Source: Thermoguttaceae bacterium (lineage in GTDB: Bacteria; Planctomycetota; Planctomycetia; Pirellulales; Thermoguttaceae). Taken from it: DNA of 54,184 nucleotides. The notes below the pieces were generated by a model. It was given only the letters and a program-made list of their open reading frames with translations. It ran no database searches and was not told the DNA's origin. Within the stretch, counting starts at the first letter, position 1. Every line of letters begins with the position of its first letter. The DNA lies in the NCBI GenBank assembly GCA_017408405.1, contig JAFQUP010000090.1:1-54184 (forward strand), in the 5' to 3' direction. Below are positions 16,239 through 24,779 of the stretch, one piece after another. Both the position numbers and the translations under genes were made by a program.

Positions 16239-17237
16239 TCATTCCTGACCGAAAGGTTTGGGAATGGTAATGTGGTTCAAAAGCGGCGACAGTGAATTCA
16301 TGATGAGTACCGCGAACATGACTCCTTCAGGATAGCCGCTGAACAGACGGAAAACCATCGTGAGAATTCCAACACCAATTCCAAAGTACCAGCGTCCGGC
16401 AGGAGTGATCGGGTTGGTGACAGGATCTGTCGCGATGAAAAACGCGCCAAAAAGGACCGCTCCGTTCGTGAGGTAAAGCAAACCATGATAAATGGGAGCG
16501 TTCGAGACAGAAGTCAGGCAGCCGATAATAAAAACCGCCGCGAGCATTCCCACGGTCACTCGCCAGCCGCCGTTTCTGCGAATGATGAGGTAAAGACCGC
16601 CGATGAGGATAGCCAAACCGCTTGCTTCGCCGAGTGACCCATTATGGACACCGGCAAAACACATTTTCAGGACAGAGACAGTATCCTGCGGAATCGACGC
16701 GGAAATCTGTTCCGCGGAAGACGCGCCAAGAGTCTTAAGCTGAACCATCGGAGTCGCCTGCGTAACGATCCCGGAAAACGCTTCGCCCGCCTCGCCCTGA
16801 AACTGGTACGCGTTTCCGCCCATGACAGTCGCGAAACTAAGCATCACAAACGCGCGCCCAACCATAGCCGGATTGAAAATATTTTGGCCTAATCCGCCAT
16901 AAACCGCTTTCCCCACTCCAATGGCAATGAGTGAACCAAAAAATGGCACGTACCAAGGCGCGTTCCACGGCAGCGAAAGTGCCAGAATCAGACCGGTCAC
17001 AATTGCCGAATTGTCTTCAAGAGTTGAACGGCGGCCCCGAATTAACGCGAACAGCCACTCAAACGCCATGCAGGACAAAACACAGACCGCGAGCTGGAAA
17101 AGCGCGTGGACTTTGAAGACGAAAAGAGAAACCGCGACCGCCGGAAGCAGTGCGATGATGACCTGAAACATCATTCTCCGGGTTGAACGGTGAACACGGT
17201 AAAGATGCGGTGAACTGGCGACTTCAAGTTTTTCCAT
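16239..17237 (-). CDS. rnfD: Electron transport complex subunit RnfD
   Basis: RnfD is the large membrane subunit with a covalent FMN, thought to be central to ion transport by Rnf. The 332 residues have eight to ten hydrophobic segments. Family signatures are SSPHLYRVHRSTRRMM at the start, GLGQNIFNPAMVGRAF (116-130) and TQATPM, with Thr162 as the likely flavinylation site. The end reads FSGYPEGVMFAVLIMNSLSPLLNHITIP, as expected. It follows rnfC after a 327-nt gap, unusually wide for this operon. Confidence 0.95.
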   Translation of the reverse strand: MEKLEVASSPHLYRVHRSTRRMMFQVIIALLPAVAVSLFVFKVHALFQLAVCVLSCMAFEWLFALIRGRRSTLEDNSAIVTGLILALSLPWNAPWYVPFFGSLIAIGVGKAVYGGLGQNIFNPAMVGRAFVMLSFATVMGGNAYQFQGEAGEAFSGIVTQATPMVQLKTLGASSAEQISASIPQDTVSVLKMCFAGVHNGSLGEASGLAILIGGLYLIIRRNGGWRVTVGMLAAVFIIGCLTSVSNAPIYHGLLYLTNGAVLFGAFFIATDPVTNPITPAGRWYFGIGVGILTMVFRLFSGYPEGVMFAVLIMNSLSPLLNHITIPKPFGQE

Positions 17238-17273
17238 GGTTTTGGAATTCGTTAAATGTTTTGAAACTTAAAC

Positions 17274-17558
17274 TCAATTCAATCCCTGAATAAAGGAATT
17301 TAAATAAAATGACTTTTGACGGCAGGTATCCGGCGGATTCAATGAAGCGGCAGCCCTGGAACTCGAATCATCAGCCCAAAACCGGTACTTTCCGGATACG
17401 TCACGCTCTGAAAAGGATAAATCATGAATCCGGAGGCGCGAACAGGTTTCGACGAACGAAACGTCAAAATCCCATGCCCCCAATCCCAGCACGGTGAATG
17501 GCACACGGTAAACCCATCTCAAAATCGGCTGCGGACTTGCCCCAAACTTTCGATCCAC
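17274..17558 (-). CDS. Possible small ORF filling the rnfC-rnfD gap
   Basis: This 94-codon ATG frame begins 6 nt after the rnfC stop and ends 36 nt before the rnfD start, so it fills the 327-nt gap almost exactly. The product is rich in Ser and Arg, with one moderately hydrophobic stretch (FTVLGLGAWDF), and matches nothing I know. Its position fits a real operon gene, but its composition looks like unselected sequence. I regard it as doubtful. If it is not a gene, the gap holds nothing I can recognise. Confidence 0.25.
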   Translation of the reverse strand: MDRKFGASPQPILRWVYRVPFTVLGLGAWDFDVSFVETCSRLRIHDLSFSERDVSGKYRFWADDSSSRAAASLNPPDTCRQKSFYLNSFIQGLN

Positions 17559-17564
17559 TTCCGT

Positions 17565-18980
17565 TTACGATTTTTTCTTTTTCTCTTCTTCCGCTTTGGC
17601 TTTGGCCGCTTCTTCCGCTTTCTGGTGCGCCAATTCCATTTTTCCAACACGAATTAATTGAATGATCGGAATTTTGGCCGGACACGAAAAGGAACAGCAG
17701 CCGCATTCAATGCACGCGGTTGGATGATACTCGCGAAAAGCGTCCCAATTCTTCGAACGGGCGGCAAGCATCAGCCGCGATGGAATCAATCGCATTGGAC
17801 AGGCACTGACGCAGCGTCCGCAGCGAATGCAGTTCGTTTCTTTCGCGCGGTCCACCTCATCAGACGAAAAGACCGTGATTCCGCTCGTTCCTTTCGTAAC
17901 GGGAATTTCAAGCGACCCAACGGCAAACCCCATCATGGGTCCACCGACCAGGACACGTTTGGCGTTTTCCTTAAGACCGCCGCAATGCTCAATCAGCAAA
18001 CTGATCGGCGTTCCGATCGGGACAAAAAGATTGGCCGGACGATTGATCCCACCGCCGGTCACGGTCACGACACGATGCGTCAAGGGCGCGTCAAAAAGAA
18101 CCGCCATCGCGATCGAAACGGCAGAACCGACATTCACTACTGCCGCTCCAATGTCCATCGGGAGTTTACCAAGCGGAACCTTTCTGCGCAGCGCGGCGTA
18201 AATTAACTGTTTCTCTCCACCTTGCGGATACTTTGTTTTCATCGGCTGGAGCTGAATATCCGCCTCGCTGCTCTCTTTTTTCTGATTCCACCGCTCGACA
18301 GACTCTGAAAGTTTCCGAATCGCGTCCGGTTTATTCGTCTCTACGCAGAGTTTGATCTGCTTTGCCCCTAACGCTTTCGCCGCGAACCGCGCTCCCGTGA
18401 TTACGGTGTCCGGCATTTCCAGCATCAATCGGTGGTCCGCCGTGAGATAGGGTTCGCATTCGCATCCGTTAATCAAAAGCGAATCAACCGGTTTTGAGGG
18501 ATTCCGCGCCAGTTTCACGTGAGTCGGAAACGCGGCTCCGCCCTGCCCAACCAGCCCCGCGTTCGTGATCTTAAGAGTGATTTCTTCCGGAGTAAACTCT
18601 GAAAGAGAAAATTCACGAAGATTTTTCATTTGGTCGAAAAGTGCCCGCGTGTCAAAATTCTCTGCGTCAACGGTCTCGATAATCGCGGGAACGCGGCGGC
18701 CGTTCGGAAGAGTCACCGACCCCATTCGCTTCATGCTTCCGGGAAGAGGAGCGAAAACCGCCGCGGAAACGAAACCTTTCGCTTCGCCGATTTTCTGTCC
18801 ATACTTCAAAACGTCACGGGGTTGAACGCAAAGTTCAGCCGGAGTGCCGATATGCTGGGAAAGGGAAATGCGCAGCTCTTTCGGAACAGGAAGCATTTCT
18901 ATCGCGCATTTTTCAGAAAACTCTTTCCCCTCCCGGGGATGAATCCCGCGCGGAAAAGAAACGGCATTCTCATTGGCCAT
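17565..18980 (-). CDS. rnfC: Electron transport complex subunit RnfC
   Basis: RnfC is the peripheral subunit that binds NADH and FMN. The 471 residues show an N-terminal barrel-sandwich part (FPRGIHPREGKEFS), the glycine-rich nucleotide site GLVGQGGAAFPTHVKL, INGCECEPYLTADHRLM, and two C-terminal [4Fe-4S] motifs, CIRCGRCVSACP and CIECGCCSFSCP. The end is Lys/Glu/Ala-rich (KAEEAAKAKAEEEKKKKS), a common RnfC tail. The start overlaps the end of the upstream Cys-rich membrane protein gene by 11 nt, suggesting translational coupling. Confidence 0.95.
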   Translation of the reverse strand: MANENAVSFPRGIHPREGKEFSEKCAIEMLPVPKELRISLSQHIGTPAELCVQPRDVLKYGQKIGEAKGFVSAAVFAPLPGSMKRMGSVTLPNGRRVPAIIETVDAENFDTRALFDQMKNLREFSLSEFTPEEITLKITNAGLVGQGGAAFPTHVKLARNPSKPVDSLLINGCECEPYLTADHRLMLEMPDTVITGARFAAKALGAKQIKLCVETNKPDAIRKLSESVERWNQKKESSEADIQLQPMKTKYPQGGEKQLIYAALRRKVPLGKLPMDIGAAVVNVGSAVSIAMAVLFDAPLTHRVVTVTGGGINRPANLFVPIGTPISLLIEHCGGLKENAKRVLVGGPMMGFAVGSLEIPVTKGTSGITVFSSDEVDRAKETNCIRCGRCVSACPMRLIPSRLMLAARSKNWDAFREYHPTACIECGCCSFSCPAKIPIIQLIRVGKMELAHQKAEEAAKAKAEEEKKKKS

Positions 18981-19482
18981 TCGAAAACCTCTTAAATATC
19001 AAAACGAATTGAACAAGGACTAATCCAGCAAAAAATCCGGCTGCCGCGCCCAGTACGGAAGATACCTCTTCGGAAAGTTTTTCAATCTGAAGGGCGTTCA
19101 TTCCGTAAATGCCAAGGACAGCGCAAATTAGCGGAAAAACAAAAACCAGGCCGGAGGCCGCGATCATCTGTGCCGGACTCAAAGGATTTGATTCCTCCGC
19201 GGCAAGTATCTCCGCCATCTTTTCCTCAATCATCCCGCGAGTCGGGCAGTCCTTCAGCGGGCAGGCGGAGCAGGAGGGAGACTCAGTTTGAATGTTCCCT
19301 TCAGAATCTGAAAAAGTCTGATGATTATCCAAAACAGGCAGAAATTCCGAACAGCTCGTGAATCCTTCCGCTTTAAAGGCATGATCTGAAGTTCCCTCGT
19401 CTGTCATGAAGCAAGCCGCTGAAACGGCAGAACCTTCATTCGCGGAATGTTCTTTGCGATTTTGGGAATTTTCCGGATTCAT
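18970..19482 (-). CDS. RseC/MucC-like membrane protein heading the rnf operon
   Basis: A 170-residue protein with a long hydrophilic N-terminus, a Cys cluster C71-x2-C74-x4-C79 (CSACPLKDC), and two membrane helices (about 107-127 and 143-163) joined by a short charged loop. RseC-family proteins have an N-terminal Cys-rich part, two helices and often precede rnf genes; in Bacteroides an RseC family gene heads the rnf operon. Position and topology fit, but the primary sequence is not diagnostic. It overlaps rnfC by 11 nt. The assignment is an inference. Confidence 0.5.
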   Translation of the reverse strand: MNPENSQNRKEHSANEGSAVSAACFMTDEGTSDHAFKAEGFTSCSEFLPVLDNHQTFSDSEGNIQTESPSCSACPLKDCPTRGMIEEKMAEILAAEESNPLSPAQMIAASGLVFVFPLICAVLGIYGMNALQIEKLSEEVSSVLGAAAGFFAGLVLVQFVLIFKRFSNGQ

Positions 19483-19548
19483 GACTAACCATCTTTTCTG
19501 AGACCAGCGGGCAGTGGTGAAAAGGACACTAATAGTCCAATAAAAATT

Positions 19549-19576
19549 ATTTTGCGGAAATTTGAGTTTCTGTCAA
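19549..19576 (-). promoter_or_regulatory. Candidate promoter of the rnf operon
   Basis: TTGACA (19576-19571), a 16-bp spacer and CAAAAT (19554-19549) on the minus strand, about 67 bp before the RseC-like start. The -35 is perfect and the -10 is moderate. The remaining stretch 19577-19860 is A/T-rich and holds no gene I can support. Confidence 0.55.
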
Positions 19577-19860
19577 GGACCGGGTACGGAAAATTCTCTG
19601 AATTTTACCAAAAATCTTTAAAAAAACTGGAAATATCTTTTAATCTCCAAAATTTCTGCCTTTTTTCGAATATTTTTAACGAAACTTTCATCGCAATCTC
19701 TGGCGGAATTCCGCATGGTTTAACCCAAAAAGATTTTTGTTATTATTTTCAAGAGACGATTCAGAGAAATATCAAATCAGAATATTCTTATTCCTGAAAC
19801 AGTCCGTAATGATTTTCAATTTCATCCAGACTGTTTCAGAAAAAATGAAAGCCGCCGCCG

Positions 19861-19907
19861 GAGATCTCCTTTCCGCGGATGGAGTTTGGGCGTGCCGCGG
19901 AAATCTC
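19861..19907 (-). terminator. Terminator-like hairpin at the end of the nucleoside transporter gene
   Basis: On the minus strand GAGA-TTTCCGCGG pairs with CCGCGGAAA and, after a small bulge, TCTC. A T-rich stretch (CATTTTTTC) follows about 20 nt later. The hairpin overlaps the stop codon region. Confidence 0.45.
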
Positions 19908-21132
19908 AGACAAACAGAGCGGTAAAGCACGCTGTCGTGAACGCGGAAAGAGTTCCGCTCACCAGTGACCGCCAGGCCAGCTCCGCGACCTCTTTTCTCC
20001 TTTCAGGAATAAGCGTTCCGATTCCTCCGAGCATAATCGCCAAAGAACCAAAATTCGCGAAACCGCACAGAGCGTAAGTCATGATGATTCTGGAACGGTC
20101 ACTCAAGCAGGATAAATTTTGGGGATTCGTCATGTCCAGATACGCGACAAACTCATTCAGAACCGTTTTCTCACCTAAAAGCTGGCCGGCAAAAGAGCAT
20201 TCAGACCATGGAATCCCCAAAAGCCACGCGACAGGAGCAAAAAACCAGGCAAAAATCCGCTGAAGAGTCACGGGAGCGTCTCCCCATTCTCCCAAAACGC
20301 CAAGGCAAAGATTCGCGAACGTAATCAGCGCGGTGAAGGCAATGAGAATACCGATGACATTAACCGCGAGATGAGTCGCCTCGGACGCCCCCCGGCAGGC
20401 GGCGTCAATGAGATTGACATCCTGTTTTTCATCTTTAACGTTTTTATCAAGACCAAGCGGCGTTTCCGTTTCAGGAAGCATAATCTTCGCGTAAAGAACA
20501 GAGGAAAAGACCGCGAGAATCGAGGCAATGAAAAGGTGACCGGGAGCCATGCCTGCCTTTTGGAGCATCCCGGCATAGGCGACCATGACCCCGCCGGCAA
20601 TCGTTGACATGCCGCACGTCATCATGCAGAAAATCTCCGAGCGCGTAAATTTCGCAAGGTACGGACGAACGGCAAAAGGCGCCTCGCACATTCCCAAAAA
20701 AATGTTCGCCACGGCAATAACGGCCTCCGAGCCGCTGATTCCCATGGTTTTTGAGACTATTTTCGCGAAACAGCGAATGACCGCCTGCATGATGCCCAAA
20801 TGAAAAAGAATCGCGGTTAAGGCTCCAATGAAAATGATTGGCGGAACCACCGAGAAAGCCGCGCAATACAGTTCATTTTCCATCAATTTAGGGCTGAAAA
20901 GACTCTGAATACCGGCTTCGGAACTGCGCAAAAGCACTGAAATACTCACGTTCCCCGCCTCATGAACACTCATTCCTGGTTTCGTTCGGTGAAAGAAAAA
21001 CGCGAGTAAAACGAGAATAACCAATCCGAAAATCACTGGACGCCAGCGAATAGCGCCGCGTTTTTCAGACAGAAGAAAAGCGGTGCCAAAGAAAACTAAA
21101 ATCCCTAAAACAGGCGGAATGAAATAAAGCAT
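19906..21132 (-). CDS. nupC: Concentrative nucleoside transporter (CNT/NupC family)
   Basis: A 408-residue inner-membrane symporter that takes up nucleosides with H+ or Na+. The N-terminal helices are followed by the Nucleos_tra2 core: VVPPIIFIGALTAILFHLGIMQ, ISGSEAVIAVANIFLGMCEAP (with the substrate-contacting Glu), GGVMVAYAGML, and GQLLGEKTVLNEFVAYLDM. The C-terminus contains YALCGFANFGSLAIMLGGIG. Length and helix count match the family. It lies downstream of tRNA-Ser on the same strand but is separated from it by a terminator, so it needs a promoter in the 80-bp gap, which I cannot identify. Confidence 0.92.
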   Translation of the reverse strand: MLYFIPPVLGILVFFGTAFLLSEKRGAIRWRPVIFGLVILVLLAFFFHRTKPGMSVHEAGNVSISVLLRSSEAGIQSLFSPKLMENELYCAAFSVVPPIIFIGALTAILFHLGIMQAVIRCFAKIVSKTMGISGSEAVIAVANIFLGMCEAPFAVRPYLAKFTRSEIFCMMTCGMSTIAGGVMVAYAGMLQKAGMAPGHLFIASILAVFSSVLYAKIMLPETETPLGLDKNVKDEKQDVNLIDAACRGASEATHLAVNVIGILIAFTALITFANLCLGVLGEWGDAPVTLQRIFAWFFAPVAWLLGIPWSECSFAGQLLGEKTVLNEFVAYLDMTNPQNLSCLSDRSRIIMTYALCGFANFGSLAIMLGGIGTLIPERRKEVAELAWRSLVSGTLSAFTTACFTALFV

Positions 21133-21200
21133 CGGGCAAACCCTGAGTTAAAGCAAACGGCATACTGCCTGAAACAGGAGTTTCTGAAAACGAATCTCAT

Positions 21201-21235
21201 GAAAACAAAAAAAGCTCTGAGTTACCCCAGAGCTT
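21201..21235 (-). terminator. Terminator downstream of tRNA-Ser
   Basis: AAGCTCTG (21235-21228) pairs with CAGAGCTT (21219-21212) around an 8-nt loop on the minus strand; TTTTTGTTTTC follows. It lies eight bases past the tRNA 3' end. Confidence 0.85.
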
Positions 21236-21242
21236 CGCAAAG

Positions 21243-21330
21243 CGGAGAAGACAGGATTCGAACCTGCGGAGGGAGTAATTCCCTCAACGGTTTAGCAAAC
21301 CGTCGCTTTCGGCCACTCAGCCACCTCTCC
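21243..21330 (-). tRNA. tRNA-Ser (anticodon GCU)
   Basis: On the minus strand the gene begins GGAGAGGTGGCTGAGTGG. The acceptor stem GGAGAGG pairs with CTTCTCC. The anticodon arm is ACGGT-TTGCTAA-ACCGT with anticodon GCT, decoding AGC/AGU serine codons. A long variable arm (GAGGGAATTACTCCCTC) is typical of a class II serine tRNA, and the T-arm contains GGTTCGAATCC. Length is 88 nt with the G discriminator; CCA is not encoded. A terminator follows. Confidence 0.97.
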
Positions 21331-21476
21331 AACTTTCATTAAGCATAAGATTAACAGATTCTGCGATTTTGAAAAGGGGGGGGAGGCGTTTTTTTTCAAT
21401 ATTTGACACGAATTATGAAAATTTTTGTCAAAAGATAGAGAATTTACTCCTCCCAACACCAAATTCTTCCCGCGCG

Positions 21477-24443
21477 CTACTCAAGGGACGGTTGGACGGG
21501 CTCTCCTTTTCGTTGGAGTTCGCACTGCTCATACGCGCCGTAAAAATCGCAATTATTATCCATCCAGAGAGCGAAACGGTAAAGCTCCTCATCCGTCAAT
21601 TTTAATCCGTGATGCTCTGAATTTAATATCTGGTAAAGTTTACTCGCGTTCGCGCCGAATTTTCCCGGAGTCGTTCGCGCTTCCGTCCACAAATAGTGAT
21701 TAAAGAAAAAACAGAACGGTTTCAGGTTTCGATAGGAAGTGAAAAAGTGCTCATTTTCAGGTCCACGGGAGAGGTCAACCGCTCTCGGATCATTGGATTC
21801 CTCATGGCATTTCACACATTTCGCGTCAATGACAGGCTGAAGAAGTTTCACGTAATTGAATGGATTCGTTCCTTCCGGGTCAGGTTTAATTTGACTCGGC
21901 GCGCGCCTCATGGCACTGGGGACCCGCGGCCGGGCGGTGATCGCGCTGTGCCTGTCCTCATGGCATCCCTGGCAAATCAGCTCTTCTCCTTCGTGAACGT
22001 AAGTATCCGAACGCATGGTCTGAACCGCGACACCTTTTTCATCCAAGGCCTGAAAGTAAAGCGGAATGTTGACCGGAACCGTGAAATACGCGCTGCCGTC
22101 CTCCTCAACGGGAACCGTGCCAAGAATTCGGCGCGCGTTTTTCTGATCGCCATATCCGATTCGAGGATTGTCGCCGTACGGATTCGGTTTCGGAAGAACC
22201 TGAACAACGCGCAGACGTTTGATCTTCGTTCCTTCCGGAAATGGGATTTTCGTGTCATAAACATTAACTAAACCAATGTTCGCCGATTTCGGAAGCGCGG
22301 TTTCGTCAAGCGGCTGGTACGTTTCACCAGGAGCGAGAGGTCTCCCGCGAAGCGTACGATGCGGAACAATCGGCTCCAGCGTTCGGGTTCGCAGCGGAAA
22401 CGCGTCCCGGCACGCGATTTGAGGGTCACGGTAAAGGAGTGTCCGGTTACCAAAAGCGTCCAGAAGATAGATTCCAAAATTATTGTCCAGGAAAGCATTC
22501 CAAACCGCGAAGGGATCGTAAACGCAAAGATAAAAGTGCTCCGAAAGCGGATGCGCCGTGGCGTAACAGTTCGGCTGGGTTCCTCCATAACCCATTTCGG
22601 ATTCAGGGAAAAGCTGATCAGGAGTAATTCGCCGAACGCAGCTCATCAAATCATCGTCCTTTACCTGCGGGTCAATCAGAACCAGCGAACCGTAAGTCTG
22701 ACCATGATGGGCACAGGCAGTCGCGGTGAATTTTGGGGAATTGGGAACGGGGCGAATATCCCCCTCGAAAAGCGGCACGCGGGCTTTCATCACGTGATTA
22801 TTTCCGTGCAGAGCGCGCGGGTCACGCCCGTCGGGAGTCGTGATCCATGGGTGATGCGCGTTATTCGCGCCCCGGTCAACGTAGTCCCACCGCGTATAGA
22901 CGATCATCCCGTTATGGTCAACGACCGGTGCCCATTCATTGGTCTCATGAAAAGAGATGGTCGTGATGTCGCTGCCGTCTGAATTCATCGTGTGCAGCGT
23001 ATACGTCGGAACGGGACGCCCATGGCACCGCCCGTAACCGAGACGGCGTTCGGAAATGAAGGCGATTCGGCCATTCGGCAGGAAACATGGATCAAACTCA
23101 TTAAACGCGCCGTCGGTAAGCTGGGTAATGTTTGACGCTTTCCCGGTCGCCATATCGAAATCCGCTTTAAAGATATGGAAACAGTTTTCTTTCGTCCATT
23201 CATATTTCCAGCGTTCCGATGCGGTCGTGTCCGCCGCGGCGAAAAGGATTTGCTTCCCGTCATGCGAAAGCTCGGGGGAAATGAACCCCCAGGAAGAATC
23301 GAGCATTCTGCCGGCGAGTCTGCCTTTTGCCACGGGTTCTGTCAGAACAGAAACAACTCGCGGAGAATCCGAGAACGCGTTTTTCAGAACATAAAGTCCC
23401 CCGCCCGGCAATTGATGAAACCCAAAATACTGATCGCACATATGGCAGCCGAAAATCTCAGGCCGCGTGCCGTTTAGGTAGTGCCGTTTCAAAAAAATCA
23501 GATCGGAAAAATTCAAAAGCGGATTTTGAAACATGATTTTCCGGCGAAGAGCGGTCACTTCGGCAAAAACTGCTTTTCGCACTTTCAAATCGTCAACGGG
23601 AATCGTTTTGGCCTTCTCGTTAAGACGGTCAAGAGCCTTTCCCTCTTCCGCGAGTTTCGGACCATCGGGCATCGCGCGCAGTGCTTCAATCAGAGGATAA
23701 ACGCGCCGCACGGCCACATCAAGCGGGTCACGGTCCGTTTCATAAAGCGCCGCGGCGGGGTGAAGGGCCTGCGATCTGACCTCCTCCGACATTCCGCCCC
23801 TAAGCAATTCACGTACCGCGTACCACTCGCAGGCATTTTCATCCATGCGTGAGATTTCATTCCCATCTTCGTCAAAACGGCGGGTTCCAGCGTGGATAAT
23901 TCGCGGAGTTTCAGAGTCTCCATTTTTGGCTTCCGCTTCTTTTGGCCATTCAATTCTCGCGTTTGCCAAATTCGCGTGGTCTCCATAGTAAACGTCCCCT
24001 TTGTCGATGAGAATCTGGAGCATTTTCTTTTCCGCAAGGTCAATTCGAACGGGCTTCGGCAGCATTCCTTTCGTCATTTCGCCGCTTTCCCAAAGGAGTT
24101 TGCCATCGGCGAAAAATTTAAATTCCAGCGGTCCGGAAGAGCCGGTTTCGTCACTAACCCCAACCTCCCCCAGAAAAAAACCGGTTTTTGCGGGATTCAG
24201 AATCAGGATTTCAGCAGGAGCGTGAGTCCCAATTCCGCGTTCATACTTTTTCCCAGCAATCGTCAGCGGTTCCTTGCCGACCGACTTTCGGGCCTGAGTC
24301 GTCCCCCAGCCGCATTCTGTCAGCATGAGATCCATTTCATCCAGCCAGAAAATCTGATTCTGCGCGAAAACTTCGGCGGAATGCCCTCCCAATGAAATGG
24401 CGGCAAGCAGAAGCAAAAAGAATTTTATTTGGGAAAATTTCAT
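21477..24443 (-). CDS. Secreted NPCBM / hydrazine-synthase-alpha-like c-type cytochrome
   Basis: A 988-residue exported protein. Its signal peptide ends near VFAQ (28). Residues about 30-165 resemble an NPCBM carbohydrate-binding module (YERGIGTHAPAEI, LEFKFFADGKLLWES). The middle has WD40/TolB-like propeller segments (SHDGKQILFAAADT, FLPNGRIAFIS, DHNGMIVYTRWDYVD) and the conserved CHMCDQYFG of a planctomycetal family related to the hydrazine synthase alpha middle domain. The C-terminus includes RRILGTVPVEEDGSAYF and two haem c motifs, CQGCH (824-828) and CVKCH (876-880). The other hydrazine synthase subunits are absent, so hydrazine chemistry is not implied. It is probably a periplasmic redox protein. 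A perfect promoter lies upstream. Confidence 0.82.
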   Translation of the reverse strand: MKFSQIKFFLLLLAAISLGGHSAEVFAQNQIFWLDEMDLMLTECGWGTTQARKSVGKEPLTIAGKKYERGIGTHAPAEILILNPAKTGFFLGEVGVSDETGSSGPLEFKFFADGKLLWESGEMTKGMLPKPVRIDLAEKKMLQILIDKGDVYYGDHANLANARIEWPKEAEAKNGDSETPRIIHAGTRRFDEDGNEISRMDENACEWYAVRELLRGGMSEEVRSQALHPAAALYETDRDPLDVAVRRVYPLIEALRAMPDGPKLAEEGKALDRLNEKAKTIPVDDLKVRKAVFAEVTALRRKIMFQNPLLNFSDLIFLKRHYLNGTRPEIFGCHMCDQYFGFHQLPGGGLYVLKNAFSDSPRVVSVLTEPVAKGRLAGRMLDSSWGFISPELSHDGKQILFAAADTTASERWKYEWTKENCFHIFKADFDMATGKASNITQLTDGAFNEFDPCFLPNGRIAFISERRLGYGRCHGRPVPTYTLHTMNSDGSDITTISFHETNEWAPVVDHNGMIVYTRWDYVDRGANNAHHPWITTPDGRDPRALHGNNHVMKARVPLFEGDIRPVPNSPKFTATACAHHGQTYGSLVLIDPQVKDDDLMSCVRRITPDQLFPESEMGYGGTQPNCYATAHPLSEHFYLCVYDPFAVWNAFLDNNFGIYLLDAFGNRTLLYRDPQIACRDAFPLRTRTLEPIVPHRTLRGRPLAPGETYQPLDETALPKSANIGLVNVYDTKIPFPEGTKIKRLRVVQVLPKPNPYGDNPRIGYGDQKNARRILGTVPVEEDGSAYFTVPVNIPLYFQALDEKGVAVQTMRSDTYVHEGEELICQGCHEDRHSAITARPRVPSAMRRAPSQIKPDPEGTNPFNYVKLLQPVIDAKCVKCHEESNDPRAVDLSRGPENEHFFTSYRNLKPFCFFFNHYLWTEARTTPGKFGANASKLYQILNSEHHGLKLTDEELYRFALWMDNNCDFYGAYEQCELQRKGEPVQPSLE

Positions 24444-24518
24444 AAAAACACCGTAAAATTAAGGGGAGATAACGGGCAGATGCTTCAAACGGCGGGAACA
24501 TCTTTTCTTTCTGATTTT

Positions 24519-24547
24519 ATTTTAGCAAAATTCTTTTCCAGTGTCAA
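24519..24547 (-). promoter_or_regulatory. Promoter of the HZS-alpha-like cytochrome gene
   Basis: TTGACA (24547-24542), a 17-bp spacer and TAAAAT (24524-24519) on the minus strand. It is 76 bp upstream of the start codon, in a 336-bp divergent region shared with rsgA. Confidence 0.82.
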
Positions 24548-24670
24548 GTATTCCCGATGAAATTCCGTAAAATTTCAAACCTCTGAGAACTTTCCAAACT
24601 TAATTTCCTTAAAAACGGGTAATTTTGAGAAAAGTTTGAGAAAAGTCTGAAGAAATTTGATTTCAAGCTG

Positions 24671-24698
24671 TTGAAATTTTTGAAATATCTGGTAAGAT
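24671..24698 (+). promoter_or_regulatory. Promoter of rsgA
   Basis: TTGAAA (24671-24676), a 16-bp spacer and TAAGAT (24693-24698) on the plus strand, 82 bp before the rsgA start. The match is moderate. Confidence 0.55.
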
Positions 24699-24779
24699 AA
24701 AGAAATCAAGAGTGGAATGTTTCGGATTCGTTTTTTCACTTTATTCCCCTGAATTTTCCTTTTTCCAAGTCAAGTTTTC

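Noticed and set aside
21400..21434. TTGACA/TGTCAA pair near the tRNA as a promoter
   Set aside because: The two hexamers form an inverted repeat and no -10 lies at suitable spacing on either strand.
21477..24443. Hydrazine synthase of an anammox bacterium
   Set aside because: Only an alpha-like protein with an added NPCBM module is present; no beta/gamma genes, hydrazine dehydrogenase or anammox context.
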